From assembly GCF_018417635.1 (NCBI RefSeq), contig NZ_CP071007.1:2356501-2420500 (forward strand): a stretch of DNA of 64,000 nt, read 5' to 3'. Below the pieces are notes generated by a model, which saw nothing but the letters and a program-made list of their open reading frames with translations, ran no database searches and had not been told where the DNA came from. Positions 41,791 to 50,934 of the stretch are shown here, in pieces (the stretch's first letter is position 1; every line of letters starts with the position of its first letter). Source of the DNA: Pseudomonas sp. SORT22. GTDB taxonomy: Bacteria > Pseudomonadota > Gammaproteobacteria > Pseudomonadales > Pseudomonadaceae. The position numbers were made by a program, and so were the translations under genes.

Positions 41791-41911
41791 TGTGGGAGCG
41801 GGCTGGACCCGCGATCGAGCGCGAAGCGCTCGCAATCCAGACGCCACCTGATGGGGAGGCTGTACTGACCCCATCGCGGGGCAAGTCGGGTCGCCGCACC
41901 GCCTCTCCCAC
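41791..41911. repeat. Two REP-like elements
   Basis: One core at 41791-41822 (GGGAGCGGGCTGGACCCGCG then the extended tail GATCGAGCGCGAAGCGCTCG) and a diverged one at 41869-41911 (CATCGCGGGGCAAGTCGGG ... TCCCACA). They fill the 170-bp gap between convergent genes; nothing else is seen there. Confidence 0.7.
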
Positions 41912-41937
41912 ATAGCCAGTGCAGGCAGGCGCAGATC

Positions 41938-42393
41938 TTACAGCGGCACCTGCAAGGTCGTCTTGACTCGATCCAGCACCACGATGGTGCGAAACCACTT
42001 CACGTTCGGGTTGTCATGAAACAGCCGCTGGGCGATGTCCTGGAACACGGTCATGCTCGCTACCGTCAGCACCAGCAAAAAGTCGGCGTCGCCGGTGACG
42101 TAGTAGCACTGCTGAATTTCAGGTCCCGAGAACGCACGCTTCATGACTTCCAGGTCCGCCGACTGGGTGCGGTCGGCGTGCACCTCGACCATCAGGGTAA
42201 TCACCTGGCCGACTTTGTCCGGGTTGATCACCGCGGCATTGGCCTGGATTACCCCGGTCTTTTTCAAGCGCTGGATCCGCCGCTGCACCGAGGCGCTAGA
42301 CAAGTGCACCTGCTCGGCCAGCTCACGCAGGGGCTGGCTGTTATCGCGCTGCAGGGCGGCAAGCAGGGCAAGGTCGAATTCATCCAGGTCCAT
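41938..42393 (-). CDS. Lrp/AsnC family transcriptional regulator
   Basis: 151-residue regulator: N-terminal helix-turn-helix (LDEFDLALLAALQRDNSQPL, LSSASVQRRIQRLKKTGVI) and C-terminal RAM effector domain (ITLMVEVHADR, CYYVTGDADFLLVLTV). The ATG at 42393 follows GAGAAA at about eight bases; an ATG five codons upstream is possible. It diverges from a RarD-type transporter gene, its likely target, and may also be autoregulated from the 98-bp gap. Confidence 0.93.
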   Translation of the reverse strand: MDLDEFDLALLAALQRDNSQPLRELAEQVHLSSASVQRRIQRLKKTGVIQANAAVINPDKVGQVITLMVEVHADRTQSADLEVMKRAFSGPEIQQCYYVTGDADFLLVLTVASMTVFQDIAQRLFHDNPNVKWFRTIVVLDRVKTTLQVPL

Positions 42394-42491
42394 GCAAAAA
42401 TTTCTCATCTTGAGGGGTGAAAACGAGGGCACTTATCAGTGGCTGCGGAATAAATTATCACCCTCTGCTGGTCCTCATTAAGGAATTTGCA

Positions 42492-43421
42492 ATGACCGCG
42501 CATAACTCCACGTTGGGCGTCGTGCTCAATGTTCTCGCCTCGGTGCTGTTCGCGGTGATGTACGCCTACACCAGCCTGCTCGCGCCCCTGGACGGCGCCG
42601 AAATCTATGGCTGGCGGATCCTTCTGACCGTGCCGTGCCTGACCCTGATGGTGATCGCCAGCGGGCACTGGCCGCAGGTGCGGCGGATATTCCTGCGCCT
42701 GTTCGAAGAGCGCTGGTTCTGGGCGATTCGCCTGGTTTCGGCGGTGTTGCTCGGCGCGCAGTTGTGGCTGTTCATGTGGGCACCGATCAACGGCTACGGT
42801 CTGGACGTGTCGCTGGGCTACTTCCTGATGCCGCTGGTGATGGTGATTGTCGGCCGCCTGGTGTTCAAGGATTCGATCAGCCGCCTGCAACTGCTGGCCT
42901 GTGCCTTGGCGGCGCTGGGCATCATTAACCAGATCGCCATCGCCAAGGCGATTTCCTGGCCGGTGCTGGTGGTGTCGCTGGGCTATCCGCTGTACTTCTG
43001 GCTGCGCCGGGTGACCGACACCAACAACATGGGCGGGTTGTGGTTCGACATGAGCCTTAGCCTGCCGGTGAGCCTGTATTTCGTGCTCAAGGGCGGAGTA
43101 GTGCTCGGCCTTGCCGGCGCAGCCTCAAGCCTGCCTTGGCTGGTGCTCGGCTTGGGCGCGATCAGCGCCGCAGCCCTGGGCCTGCAGGCGCTGTCGGCAC
43201 CACGGCTGAACCTGACCCTGTTCGGCCTGCTGATTTATGTCGAGCCGGTGCTGCTGGTGGTCGCCGCGGTGCTGCTGGGCGACAGCATCGCCCCGGCGCA
43301 GTGGCCGACCTATATTGCGATCTGGCTGGCGGTGCTGGTGCTGGTGGTGGAGGGCGGTTTGAGCCTCAACGGCAACCGCCGCGCTTACTCGCCCAGCCGC
43401 TGCTCGCGTGAAGGCGGGTAG
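42492..43421 (+). CDS. rarD: RarD-like EamA/DMT transporter
   Basis: 309-residue inner-membrane DMT transporter with ten helices. RarD features: LAPLDGAEIYGWRILLTVPC near the N terminus, APINGYGLDVSLGYFLMPL in the first half, and LGYPLYFWLRRVTDTNNMGGLW in the second. The ATG at 42492 follows AAGGA. The last 37 bases overlap the convergent GlxA-type regulator gene. The Lrp gene divergent to it probably regulates it, pointing to export of an amino acid or related metabolite; the chloramphenicol phenotype linked to RarD is not informative. Confidence 0.88.
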   Translation: MTAHNSTLGVVLNVLASVLFAVMYAYTSLLAPLDGAEIYGWRILLTVPCLTLMVIASGHWPQVRRIFLRLFEERWFWAIRLVSAVLLGAQLWLFMWAPINGYGLDVSLGYFLMPLVMVIVGRLVFKDSISRLQLLACALAALGIINQIAIAKAISWPVLVVSLGYPLYFWLRRVTDTNNMGGLWFDMSLSLPVSLYFVLKGGVVLGLAGAASSLPWLVLGLGAISAAALGLQALSAPRLNLTLFGLLIYVEPVLLVVAAVLLGDSIAPAQWPTYIAIWLAVLVLVVEGGLSLNGNRRAYSPSRCSREGG

Positions 43422-44347
43422 CCGAAGTAGGCGCAGTAGCATTTGCTGAAGTGCGAGACCGAGACAAAACCGCAGGCAATCGCCACGTCCATCAGCGGCA
43501 GGTCGGAATACTGCAACAGGCGCCGGCTTTTGGTGATGCGCAGTTCCATGTAGTAGCGGCTCGGCGAGGTGCCCAGTTGCGCCTGGAACAGGCGGTCGAT
43601 CTGCCGGCGCGAACGGCCGCTGTAGGCCGCCAGTTGATCGAGGCTGAGGGTTTCTTCAAGGTTGCTTTCCATCAGCTCGACGATGGTGCGCAGTGGCGCG
43701 CTCATGGTTTTCTTCTGGCTGCTGTCGACCCGGCGAAAGCGCGCGCTGGAAAACGCCAGGATCTCCTCGACGCCCTCGGCCAGCGCTTCGCCATGTTGCA
43801 GCTTGAGCAGCGCCAGCATCATCTCTAGCGCGCCGTTGGGGCTGGCGGCGGTCAGGCGCTCGCGGTCAAGCACAAAGCTTGCCGGGGTGATGGTGCACTG
43901 CGGGCTGCGCTCGGCCAGGCTTGCCCGTTGTTCGGGGTGGATGGTGCAGTTGTAGCCCTCCAGCACCCCGGCACGGCCGAGAAACCAGGCGCCGTTCCAC
44001 AGCCCGCCGAGGGCCAGTTGGTGGGCGGCAGCATCGCTCAGCAGCTTGTCCAGCTGCGGGTACTTGAGAGGGGTACGCAGGCCGCCGCAAACAATCAGCA
44101 TGTCGAGGTTGTCCAGCGCTGCGCGGTCCAGGTGCGCGGCATAAATCTCCAGGCCCAGGTCACTGGTGACCCGCTCGCTGCCCAGGGAAAACGGCGTGCT
44201 CAAGAACAGGTTGCTCTTGAGCAGGTTGGCCGTCACCAGTACATCCATGGCCACGGTAAAGCTGGCCATGGAGAAGTTCTCCAGCAGCAAAAAGCCCACC
44301 TGGTACGCCGGGGTCGAGGCAGCCTCGGGGTGCTTGAGGTTGAGCAT
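43385..44347 (-). CDS. GlxA-type AraC regulator (DJ-1/PfpI-like domain plus AraC HTH)
   Basis: 320-residue regulator. The N-terminal ThiJ/DJ-1-like domain (about residues 15-190, YQVGFLLLENFSMASFTVAMD, LDMLIVCGGLRTP) is followed by two AraC helix-turn-helices at about 220-318 (LSLDQLAAYSGRSRRQIDRLF, MDVAIACGFVSVSHFSKCY). Such proteins (GbdR, CdhR, ArgR, SouR types in Pseudomonas) sense quaternary amines or arginine. No catabolic target is adjacent. The ATG at 44347 was chosen as the first with family similarity. Its 3' end overlaps rarD by 37 bases. Confidence 0.92.
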   Translation of the reverse strand: MLNLKHPEAASTPAYQVGFLLLENFSMASFTVAMDVLVTANLLKSNLFLSTPFSLGSERVTSDLGLEIYAAHLDRAALDNLDMLIVCGGLRTPLKYPQLDKLLSDAAAHQLALGGLWNGAWFLGRAGVLEGYNCTIHPEQRASLAERSPQCTITPASFVLDRERLTAASPNGALEMMLALLKLQHGEALAEGVEEILAFSSARFRRVDSSQKKTMSAPLRTIVELMESNLEETLSLDQLAAYSGRSRRQIDRLFQAQLGTSPSRYYMELRITKSRRLLQYSDLPLMDVAIACGFVSVSHFSKCYCAYFGYPPSREQRLGE

Positions 44348-44519
44348 GTTACTGGTGCTGGATTTCTTGCTGAACTGGCGAGGGGTGGGCAAGGCGCGGC
44401 TCCGCGAACTGGCAGGTTGAGGCGATGATGCCAGATATTGCCCGGCCCGCAATGGCAATCAGAATGAACCCCGGCTGGCTGCGCGCACCTAACCTTCAGA
44501 ACCCCTCTGGAGGCTACCC

Positions 44520-44732
44520 ATGGAAAACGGTCATATCTGGATCACCCTTGCCGTATTGCTCACCCTGGTCGAACTCTGGGCCATCAAACGCATCATCGGC
44601 AGCAAGAGCCGGGCGGATCGCAAGATGTTGTGGATCGTGTTTATCGTCTTTGTACCCGTGCTGGGCCTGATTGCCTGGGCCGTGGCCGGGCCGAAAGCCA
44701 GCGCGGGGGTGCCGATTTCGCGGGAGGGTTGA
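44520..44732 (+). CDS. PLDc_N domain small membrane protein
   Basis: 70-residue protein with two hydrophobic helices (residues 6-26 and 37-56), matching the phospholipase_D nuclease N-terminal (PLDc_N) domain: IWITLAVLLTLVELWAIKRI, then DRKMLWIVFIVFVPVLGLIAW. It lacks any catalytic HKD motif and is only a membrane module. Excellent ribosome site (CTGGAGG, eight bases). The GNAT gene follows 73 bp later. Function unknown. Confidence 0.88.
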   Translation: MENGHIWITLAVLLTLVELWAIKRIIGSKSRADRKMLWIVFIVFVPVLGLIAWAVAGPKASAGVPISREG

Positions 44733-44805
44733 CCCGGCGGCTGGCGACAGGGATTGTAGGGGCGACGGCGCATCGTCGCGCCTGCATGACCCAAGGAAGC
44801 ACTTC

Positions 44806-45327
44806 ATGCCGCTGTTTGAAACCCCACGCCTGCTCGTGCGCGAACTCTCGCGTCAAGACCTGCCCGCCCTGACCGCCATTCTCAGCGACCCTGAGGTGAT
44901 GAAATTCTCGGTGCGCGGTGTCTGCGACGAACAGATGACCGGGGCTTTTATCGACTGGTGCGTGCAGTGCTACGCCAGCTACGGCATGGGCCAATGGGCG
45001 CTGATCGACAAGGCCAACGGCGAGCTGGTCGGTTTTTGCGGCGTCAGCCCGGAGCAGGTCGAAGGGGTAGAGCAGGCCAGCCTGGGCTATCGTCTGGCTA
45101 CACGCTATTGGGGCCAGGGACTGGCCAGCGAAGCGGTGCGCGGCGTGCTTGAGCATGCGTTCAACGAGCAGCGGCTGGCGGCAGTGATTGCAATTATTGA
45201 AGCGGCCAACATTGCCTCCTTGCGCGTGGCGCAAAAAGCCGGCTTCAATGCCTTCGATACTGTGCAGTTTCACGAGCGGCCGGTGCGGGTGTATCGGCTG
45301 ACGCATCCGCACTGGAAGGCACCATGA
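44806..45327 (+). CDS. GNAT family N-acetyltransferase (RimJ/RimL type)
   Basis: 173-residue acetyltransferase of the RimJ/RimL branch. It begins with the typical FETPRLLVRELSRQDLPAL, and the acetyl-CoA loop region is YRLATRYWGQGLASEAVRGVL. It would acetylate an amino group on a protein N terminus or small molecule; the substrate is unknown. ATG follows AAGGAAG. Its stop overlaps the start of the next gene by four bases (ATGA), so the two are translationally coupled. Confidence 0.92.
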   Translation: MPLFETPRLLVRELSRQDLPALTAILSDPEVMKFSVRGVCDEQMTGAFIDWCVQCYASYGMGQWALIDKANGELVGFCGVSPEQVEGVEQASLGYRLATRYWGQGLASEAVRGVLEHAFNEQRLAAVIAIIEAANIASLRVAQKAGFNAFDTVQFHERPVRVYRLTHPHWKAP

Positions 45328-45887
45328 CCACCAGCAGACACCTCGACCCGTTGCGCCAGGTCATCCGCCAACAAGCGGTTGCACCCGCACCTGCGCCGTG
45401 GCGGTTGACTGGCCAGTTCACCGTCGCCGGCCTGCTGGAAATCGGCTTCGACCGTGACAGCGAGCGGCTGCTGGTGGCTTCGAGTTCAGGCCGCAGTGTG
45501 ATCGACTGTCGCAGCGGCGAGAAAATCGCCCGCGACCGCACCGACAACCTGGGCAGCGACCATTATCTGGAAACCCGCGGCATCGGCCCGCTCAACGAGC
45601 GGGTGATCCGCATGTCCGGCATCCAGGGCGGCGGCCTGCCGATCAGCACCAGCGATGGCTGGGTGGTGGAGAACATCACCCTGGCCTGGCCTGAGCAGCA
45701 CCTGCTGCTGGTCGAGCCGGGTTCCTGGCTGCATGGCGCGCGCTACAACCGGCCCGCCAGGTTTCATACCCTGGCAATCGAGACCGAAGTGCGTGCCTTC
45801 GGGTTTTCCTATACCGGTTTGAGCCTGGTGATCGCCACCGGTGGCGAGTTGCTGATCTATGGCCGCGCGGCGGCTCTTCGCGGGTGA
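45324..45887 (+). CDS. Conserved hypothetical protein coupled to a GNAT gene
   Basis: 187-residue soluble protein without a recognised family; beta-rich, with repeated strand-turn segments (FTVAGLLEIGFDRDSERLLV, SGRSVIDCRSGEKIARD, LSLVIATGGELLIYGR), suggestive of a small propeller- or barrel-like fold. One cysteine. The start overlaps the upstream acetyltransferase stop by four bases, so it may be a partner or substrate of that enzyme; this is inference from coupling. Confidence 0.78.
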   Translation: MTTSRHLDPLRQVIRQQAVAPAPAPWRLTGQFTVAGLLEIGFDRDSERLLVASSSGRSVIDCRSGEKIARDRTDNLGSDHYLETRGIGPLNERVIRMSGIQGGGLPISTSDGWVVENITLAWPEQHLLLVEPGSWLHGARYNRPARFHTLAIETEVRAFGFSYTGLSLVIATGGELLIYGRAAALRG

Positions 45888-45907
45888 ATCGTGTTGCCCG
45901 GGTTACG

Positions 45908-45948
45908 ACCGCTTCGCGCTCGATCGCGGGCAAGTCCCGCTCCCACAG
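45908..45948. repeat. REP element
   Basis: CGACCGCTTCGCGCTCGATC leader followed by GCGGGCAAGTCCCGCTCCCACA; same extended form as the copies at 4190 and 63710. Confidence 0.75.
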
Positions 45949-45967
45949 ATTTTGGTATACAGACCCA

Positions 45968-46633
45968 ATGCTGATGACTACCCAACCTTTCCATCCCTGC
46001 CAAGCCCTCGCTGACCTGCTGTTGCCGCACCTGCCGGCGGACAACGGCGATGGCTCTCACGACCTGACGCATATCCACCGGGTCTGGAGCAATGCCCGGC
46101 GGATTCAGGCCCGGGAGGGCGGCGATCTGTCCATCCTGCTGGCCGCCACGCTGCTGCACGATTGCGTCGCGGTCGAAAAGAACTCGCCGCTGCGCGCCCA
46201 GGCCTCGACCCTGTCTGCGGAAAAAGCTGCCCGGATACTCGCCGATCTTGGCTGGCCCGGCGAGCGCATCAGCGCTGTCGCTCATGCCGTCGCTACGCAC
46301 AGTTTTTCAGCCGGCCTGGCGCCGGAAACCCTCGAGGCAAAAATCCTTCAGGACAGTGACCGTCTGGACGCCATCGGTATGGTCGGTGTGGCTCGCTGCT
46401 TCTACGTCGGTGGGCGCATGGGCTCGGCCCTGTACGATTTCACTAATCCCAGCGCGGCAGGCCGCGACTACCTGGACCACCAGTTCAGCCTCGAGCACTT
46501 TCACACCAAATTGCTGAAACTGGCCTCGGGCTTTCAAACCGGGGAGGGCGCACGTCTGGCGGCCGAGCGGCATCGGCGGCTTGAGCTGTTTGTGCAAGGT
46601 TTCATGGATGAGATTGGCGGCCCTCAAGACTGA
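45968..46633 (+). CDS. HD domain phosphohydrolase (YedJ-like)
   Basis: 221-residue metal-dependent phosphohydrolase of the HD superfamily. The metal-binding histidines are in SHDLTHIHRVW (residues 30-40) and LLHDCVAVEKNSP; the closing Asp is in KILQDSDRLDAIGM. This layout matches the YedJ group. The ATG at 45968 is preferred; a second ATG two codons later is equally possible. The substrate, likely a nucleotide or phosphate ester, is unknown. Stands between a REP element and the NIPSNAP gene (60 bp). Confidence 0.9.
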   Translation: MLMTTQPFHPCQALADLLLPHLPADNGDGSHDLTHIHRVWSNARRIQAREGGDLSILLAATLLHDCVAVEKNSPLRAQASTLSAEKAARILADLGWPGERISAVAHAVATHSFSAGLAPETLEAKILQDSDRLDAIGMVGVARCFYVGGRMGSALYDFTNPSAAGRDYLDHQFSLEHFHTKLLKLASGFQTGEGARLAAERHRRLELFVQGFMDEIGGPQD

Positions 46634-46693
46634 TGCGGGCAGCGCTGGAATCGTGCATTCTCGGCTGCCGAGCAACTTCAGCGAGAGCCACCG

Positions 46694-47005
46694 ATGATCA
46701 CCTGCTACCTGCGCTACGTCCTCGACCCTTACAAACTCGCCGAGTTCGAACACTACGGCAAACTCTGGATCCCGCTGGTGGAGCGCTTCGGCGGCCAGCA
46801 CCACGGCTACTTCCTGCCTTCGGAAGGTGCCAACAATATCGCCATGGCGATGTTCACCTTTCCAAGCCTTGCCGCGTACGAACGCTACCGCCAGGACTCG
46901 ATGAACGACCCCGAGTGCCTGGCCGCCTTCCAGTACGCCCAGGACACCCGTTGCATCCTCAGCTATGAGCGCTCGTTCTTGCGCCCGGTGTTCGGGCAGG
47001 ACTGA
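46694..47005 (+). CDS. NIPSNAP family protein
   Basis: 103-residue ferredoxin-like-fold (dimeric alpha/beta barrel) protein: starts ITCYLRYVLDPYKLAEFEHY, then HHGYFLPSEGANNIAMAMFT and YERYRQDSMNDPECLAAFQY. The family's function is ill-defined. Its stop shares one base with the ATG of the following LysR gene (TGATG), so both are probably co-translated; the regulator may control this small operon. Confidence 0.9.
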   Translation: MITCYLRYVLDPYKLAEFEHYGKLWIPLVERFGGQHHGYFLPSEGANNIAMAMFTFPSLAAYERYRQDSMNDPECLAAFQYAQDTRCILSYERSFLRPVFGQD

Positions 47006-47913
47006 TGAGCACGCTTTTCGACCTGGAACTGTTCGTGCGGGTGGCCGACGAGGGCAGCCTGTCTGCCGCCGCGCGTAGCCTCGACATCACCCCGGCAGCC
47101 GCCAGCCTTGCGCTCAAGCGCCTGGAAACGCGCTTGCAGGTGCGCCTGTTTGCCCGTTCGACCCGCCAGCAACGGCTCACCGACGAAGGCCGGCGCTACC
47201 TCGACAGCGTGCGCCTGGCCCTGGGCGCGCTGGCCGAAGGCGAGCAGGCCCTGCGCGAGCAGGCGCTGGAAATGGGCGGCCTGCTGCAACTGGCGGCGCC
47301 CTCTGACTTTGGCCGCAGCGTGCTGCTGGCCTGGCTCGATGCGTTCAAGCGCGAATACCCGCGGGTCCAGCTGCAACTGCTGCTCAACGACCAGGCCAGC
47401 GACCTGTACCGCGAACCAGTCGACGTCGCCCTGCGTTTTGGCGTGCCGGCCGATTCCGACATGGTCGCCTTGCCGATTCTGCTCGATCACCACCGCGTGG
47501 CCTGCGCCAGCCCCGAGTACCTGGCGCGCCACGGCACGCCCTCGATGCCCCAGGAGCTGGCTGACCATCAGTGCGTGATCTACCAGCGCAACGGCCGGCC
47601 CTATGACCTGTGGCGCTTTGCGCGTGGCAGTGAAGTGAACGAAGTGCGGGTGCACGGCGAATACCGCTGCGATGACGGTGAAGTGGCCCGGCGCTGGGCC
47701 CTGGCCGGGCATGGCGTGGTCTACAAGGCCTGGCTGGACGTGGCCGCGGACGTCGCGGCCGGGCGTTTGCAGCGCTTGTTCGGCGACTGGCAGGGCGAGC
47801 ACGCCCCGGTGTACCTGATGTGCCCGCACCGGGCGCAGGTGACCGAGCGGGTCAAGGCGTTGCAGGGCTTTTTGCAAACACGCTGCCTGCAGTGGGCGGC
47901 CAAGGGGCTATAA
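47005..47913 (+). CDS. LysR family transcriptional regulator
   Basis: 302-residue LysR regulator of the large CrgA/DsdC-like group: helix-turn-helix at about residues 5-62 (LELFVRVADEGSLSAAARSL, PAAASLALKRLETRL), effector domain about 90-295. It overlaps the NIPSNAP gene by one base, an unusual same-strand arrangement for LysR genes, which normally face their target. Confidence 0.93.
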   Translation: MSTLFDLELFVRVADEGSLSAAARSLDITPAAASLALKRLETRLQVRLFARSTRQQRLTDEGRRYLDSVRLALGALAEGEQALREQALEMGGLLQLAAPSDFGRSVLLAWLDAFKREYPRVQLQLLLNDQASDLYREPVDVALRFGVPADSDMVALPILLDHHRVACASPEYLARHGTPSMPQELADHQCVIYQRNGRPYDLWRFARGSEVNEVRVHGEYRCDDGEVARRWALAGHGVVYKAWLDVAADVAAGRLQRLFGDWQGEHAPVYLMCPHRAQVTERVKALQGFLQTRCLQWAAKGL

Positions 47914-47922
47914 GTAGGATAT

Positions 47923-47958
47923 TTCCCACTCAATGGGAATCGAGTTTCACCTATTGAG
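47923..47958. promoter_or_regulatory. Operator-like inverted repeats before the IclR gene
   Basis: TTCCCA-CTCAA-TGGGAA (47923-47939) and a wider pair CTCAAT ... ATTGAG (47929-47958) occupy the 78-bp gap upstream of the IclR gene. Nested dyads of this kind suit autoregulation by the IclR protein. Confidence 0.45.
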
Positions 47959-47991
47959 AAAGACTGTGCACCATGGCGCCAAGGAGCACAT

Positions 47992-48717
47992 ATGACCTAC
48001 ACCACGCCCACCGATCGCCTGCTGCAGATCCTCGTCGCCCTCGGCCAGGCCAACGAGGCCGTGTCGGCCAAGGAGCTGAGCCTGCAACTGGACCAGCCCC
48101 TGAGCAGCACCTATCGGCACCTGAAGACCCTGCTGCGTTGGGGCCTGGCCGAAGACAATGGCCATGGTCGCTACCTGCCGGGCCCGGCCTGCCTGCAACT
48201 GGCGAAGAAGTTCGACCGCGAAGCACTGCTGGTGTCGCTGGCCAAGCCCGAGCTCAAGCGCCTGGCCGAACTCAGCCAGGAAAGCGTGGCACTGATGGTG
48301 CCGAGCAACGGCCAGGCCATTTGCATCGAACTGATCGACAGCCCGCAGCCACTGCGCTGCTGTTACCAGAAGGGCCTGGCGCAACCGCTGCGGGTCGGCG
48401 CGTCGGCGCGGGTGTTGCTGGCGCACATGGAGCCGGCGCGCAGCCTGGCGATTCTTGAAGAGCAGGGCCTGGAAGCCGAAGCACTGGACAGTTACCGCCA
48501 GAGCTTCGTGCAGATCCGTGACCAGGGCTATGCCATCAGCCTCGGTGAAGTCGACGACGGCATCTGGGGCGTCAGTGCCCCGGTGCTCGACAGCCGCAAC
48601 CGCCTGCATGGCGCAATCAGCCTGATGGCCCCGGCCATTCGCGCCCGGCAGAACAGCGAGCGCCTGACCCGCTGGACCTGCGACGTGGCCCTGCGCATTG
48701 GTGCGCGGCTGGACTGA
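47992..48717 (+). CDS. IclR family transcriptional regulator of the hutG-gltS unit
   Basis: 241-residue IclR regulator: N-terminal winged helix (TDRLLQILVALGQANEAVSA, LSSTYRHLKTLLRWGL) and C-terminal GAF-like effector domain (ALMVPSNGQAICIELIDSPQ, VSAPVLDSRNRLHGAISLM). It precedes hutG by 18 bp and is likely in one operon with hutG and gltS. Effector could be formimidoylglutamate, glutamate or a related acid. Differs from the classic HutC (GntR) control of histidine genes. Confidence 0.92.
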   Translation: MTYTTPTDRLLQILVALGQANEAVSAKELSLQLDQPLSSTYRHLKTLLRWGLAEDNGHGRYLPGPACLQLAKKFDREALLVSLAKPELKRLAELSQESVALMVPSNGQAICIELIDSPQPLRCCYQKGLAQPLRVGASARVLLAHMEPARSLAILEEQGLEAEALDSYRQSFVQIRDQGYAISLGEVDDGIWGVSAPVLDSRNRLHGAISLMAPAIRARQNSERLTRWTCDVALRIGARLD

Positions 48718-48735
48718 ATCTACTGGAGTACCCGC

Positions 48736-49674
48736 ATGAACAGCACTACCGCACTGCCGCTCTGGCAGGGCCGCGTCGACGCCGCAGAAGGCACGGCGGC
48801 CCTGCGCTGGCACCAATGGGTGCAGCCCTGGGCTGATGACCAACCGGCTGGCAACGCCCTGGTGGGCCTGGCCTGTGACGAAGGGGTGATCCGCAACCAG
48901 GGCCGCAGCGGCGCCCGCCAGGGGCCGCCGGCCCTGCGCAAGGCCTTGGCCAACCTGGCCTGGCGTGGCCAGCGCCCGGTCTATGACAGCGGCGACTTCG
49001 TCTGCCTCGGTACTGACCTGGAAGGTGCCCAGCAGGCCTATGCCAAGCGGGTGACGCAACTGCTGGGGCAAGGGCATCTGCCGTTGGGCCTGGGCGGCGG
49101 GCACGAAATCGCCTATGCCAGTTTTCTCGGCCTGGCTGGCCATTTACGCCAGCAAGAGGCGCAGCCGCGCATCGGCATTCTCAATTTCGATGCCCACTTC
49201 GACCTGCGCCACAGCGCCCAGAGCAGCTCCGGCACGCCGTTCCGGCAGATTGCCGAGTACTGCCAGCAGGCCGGCATGGCCTTTGAATACTGCTGCCTGG
49301 GCGTCAGCGAGCTGAACAACACCCAGGCCTTGTTCGACCAGGCCCAGCGCCTGAATGTGCGTTATCGCCTCGACCGGCAGATGCAGCCGTGGAATATCGC
49401 CGCGCTGGAAACCTTCGTCGATGACTTTCTCAGCGGCATCGACCACCTGTACCTGACCCTCTGCCTGGACGTCCTGCCGGCCGGCCAGGCGCCCGGCGTC
49501 AGTGCGCCCTCGGCCCATGGCGTCGAGCTGATGGTGGTCGAGCACCTGGCGCGGCGCGCCAAGGCCAGCGGCAAGTTGCGCATGGCCGACATCGCCGAAC
49601 TCAACCCCGGTCTTGACCAGGACCAACGCACCGCGCGCATCGCTGCACGGCTGCTGGCCAGCCTGGTCGACTGA
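48736..49674 (+). CDS. hutG: Formimidoylglutamase (HutG), arginase-fold
   Basis: 312-residue ureohydrolase-family enzyme. Binuclear manganese ligands are visible in GGGHE (residues 120-124, His123), NFDAHFDLR (Asp152, His154, Asp156) and the CLDVLPA segment (Asp). [10 protein letters not shown] and the late [19 protein letters not shown] are typical of formimidoylglutamase, which hydrolyses N-formimino-L-glutamate to glutamate and formamide, the last step of histidine breakdown. The ATG follows TGGAG. Lies between an IclR gene and gltS, away from other hut genes, so it may be a second copy or serve another formimino compound. Confidence 0.9.
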   Translation: MNSTTALPLWQGRVDAAEGTAALRWHQWVQPWADDQPAGNALVGLACDEGVIRNQGRSGARQGPPALRKALANLAWRGQRPVYDSGDFVCLGTDLEGAQQAYAKRVTQLLGQGHLPLGLGGGHEIAYASFLGLAGHLRQQEAQPRIGILNFDAHFDLRHSAQSSSGTPFRQIAEYCQQAGMAFEYCCLGVSELNNTQALFDQAQRLNVRYRLDRQMQPWNIAALETFVDDFLSGIDHLYLTLCLDVLPAGQAPGVSAPSAHGVELMVVEHLARRAKASGKLRMADIAELNPGLDQDQRTARIAARLLASLVD

Positions 49675-49717
49675 AGCCCACAACCCCTATCCAACTATAA
49701 AAAGAAGAGTGTTAACC

Positions 49718-50926
49718 ATGCTGACCCTGCAACTCGATGCTCTGACCACCGTCGCCCTGGCGCTCCTGCTGCTGGCGATGGGTGCGCAACTGAAGAAGCA
49801 CAGCTACTGGCTGCGCCAGCTCTGTGTCCCGGCGCCGGTCATCGGCGGTTTTGGCTTTGCCCTGGTGGTGTGGCTGCTGCGTGACCAGCAGTGGCTGGAC
49901 ATCAAGCTCGACACCGCCATGCAAACGCCGCTGATGGTGGCGTTCTTCACCACCGTCGGCCTGGGCGGCAGCCTTGGCCTGCTGCGCCAGGGCGGCAAGA
50001 TCCTGTTCATCTACCTGGGTGCCTGCTGGGGCCTGGCGCTGCTGCAGAACCTGGTCGGCGTGGGCATGGCCAAGGCCCTGGGCATCGACCCGCTGCTGGG
50101 GATCATGGCCGGCGCCGTGTCGCTGGAAGGTGGCTTTGGCGCCGCCGCAGCCTTTGGCCCGATCGCCGAGAGCCTCGGCACGGTCGGCGCCACTACAGCC
50201 GCGCTGGCCTCGGCGACCTTCGGCATGGTTGCCGGTGGCCTGCTCGGCAGCCCGGTGGCGCGTTACCTGATCGAACGCAAGAAACTGGTGGTACAGGCAG
50301 ACCAGGTCGATGCCCTGCAAGCCCTGGAAAAAGCCAATGAAACCCCCGTTGTCAGCATTGATACGCCGGTGCTGCTGCGCTTGCTGACCTGCATGTTGGT
50401 GATCATGGTGCTCGGCTTCTGGATCGGCGATGCGCTGAAGGCGCACCTGGGTATCGTCCTGCCGGTGTACGTCGGCGCCATGTTCGTCGCCATCCTGGCG
50501 CGCAACTTCAACGACCGCGCACGGGTCATCGAGATTCCCGACAATGCCGTCAGCACCCTGGGCGACATCAGCCTGGGCATGTTCCTGACCATGGCGATGA
50601 TGAGCCTGAAGTTCTGGGAGCTGGAGCAACTGGGCCTGCCGCTGCTGGTGATCCTGGTGGTGCAAGTGCTGATCATGGTGCTGCTGTGCATCTTCGTCTT
50701 GTTCCGCCTGTTCGGCGGCAACTACGACGCGGCGGTGCTGTGCGCCGGCTACATGGGCCATGGCCTGGGCGCGACGCCGAACGCGGTGGCCAACATGGGC
50801 GCGATCTGCGACCACTACAAGGTGTTCTCGTACAAGGCCTTCATCATCGTGCCGCTGTGCGGGGCGGTGCTGATCGACATCGTCGCCTTGCCGCTGATTA
50901 CCTGGTTCATCAACGCCTTCAGCTGA
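49718..50926 (+). CDS. gltS: Sodium/glutamate symporter
   Basis: 402-residue inner-membrane transporter of the ESS/GltS family. Two inverted halves each with a re-entrant loop: GAVSLEGGFGAAAAFGP in the first, GYMGHGLGATPNAVANM in the second, the latter being the GltS signature. The ATG at 49718 follows AAGAAGAG. It is 43 bp downstream of hutG and probably co-transcribed under the IclR protein, making an uptake-plus-release unit for glutamate. Confidence 0.94.
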   Translation: MLTLQLDALTTVALALLLLAMGAQLKKHSYWLRQLCVPAPVIGGFGFALVVWLLRDQQWLDIKLDTAMQTPLMVAFFTTVGLGGSLGLLRQGGKILFIYLGACWGLALLQNLVGVGMAKALGIDPLLGIMAGAVSLEGGFGAAAAFGPIAESLGTVGATTAALASATFGMVAGGLLGSPVARYLIERKKLVVQADQVDALQALEKANETPVVSIDTPVLLRLLTCMLVIMVLGFWIGDALKAHLGIVLPVYVGAMFVAILARNFNDRARVIEIPDNAVSTLGDISLGMFLTMAMMSLKFWELEQLGLPLLVILVVQVLIMVLLCIFVLFRLFGGNYDAAVLCAGYMGHGLGATPNAVANMGAICDHYKVFSYKAFIIVPLCGAVLIDIVALPLITWFINAFS

Positions 50927-50934
50927 GGGTGCGA

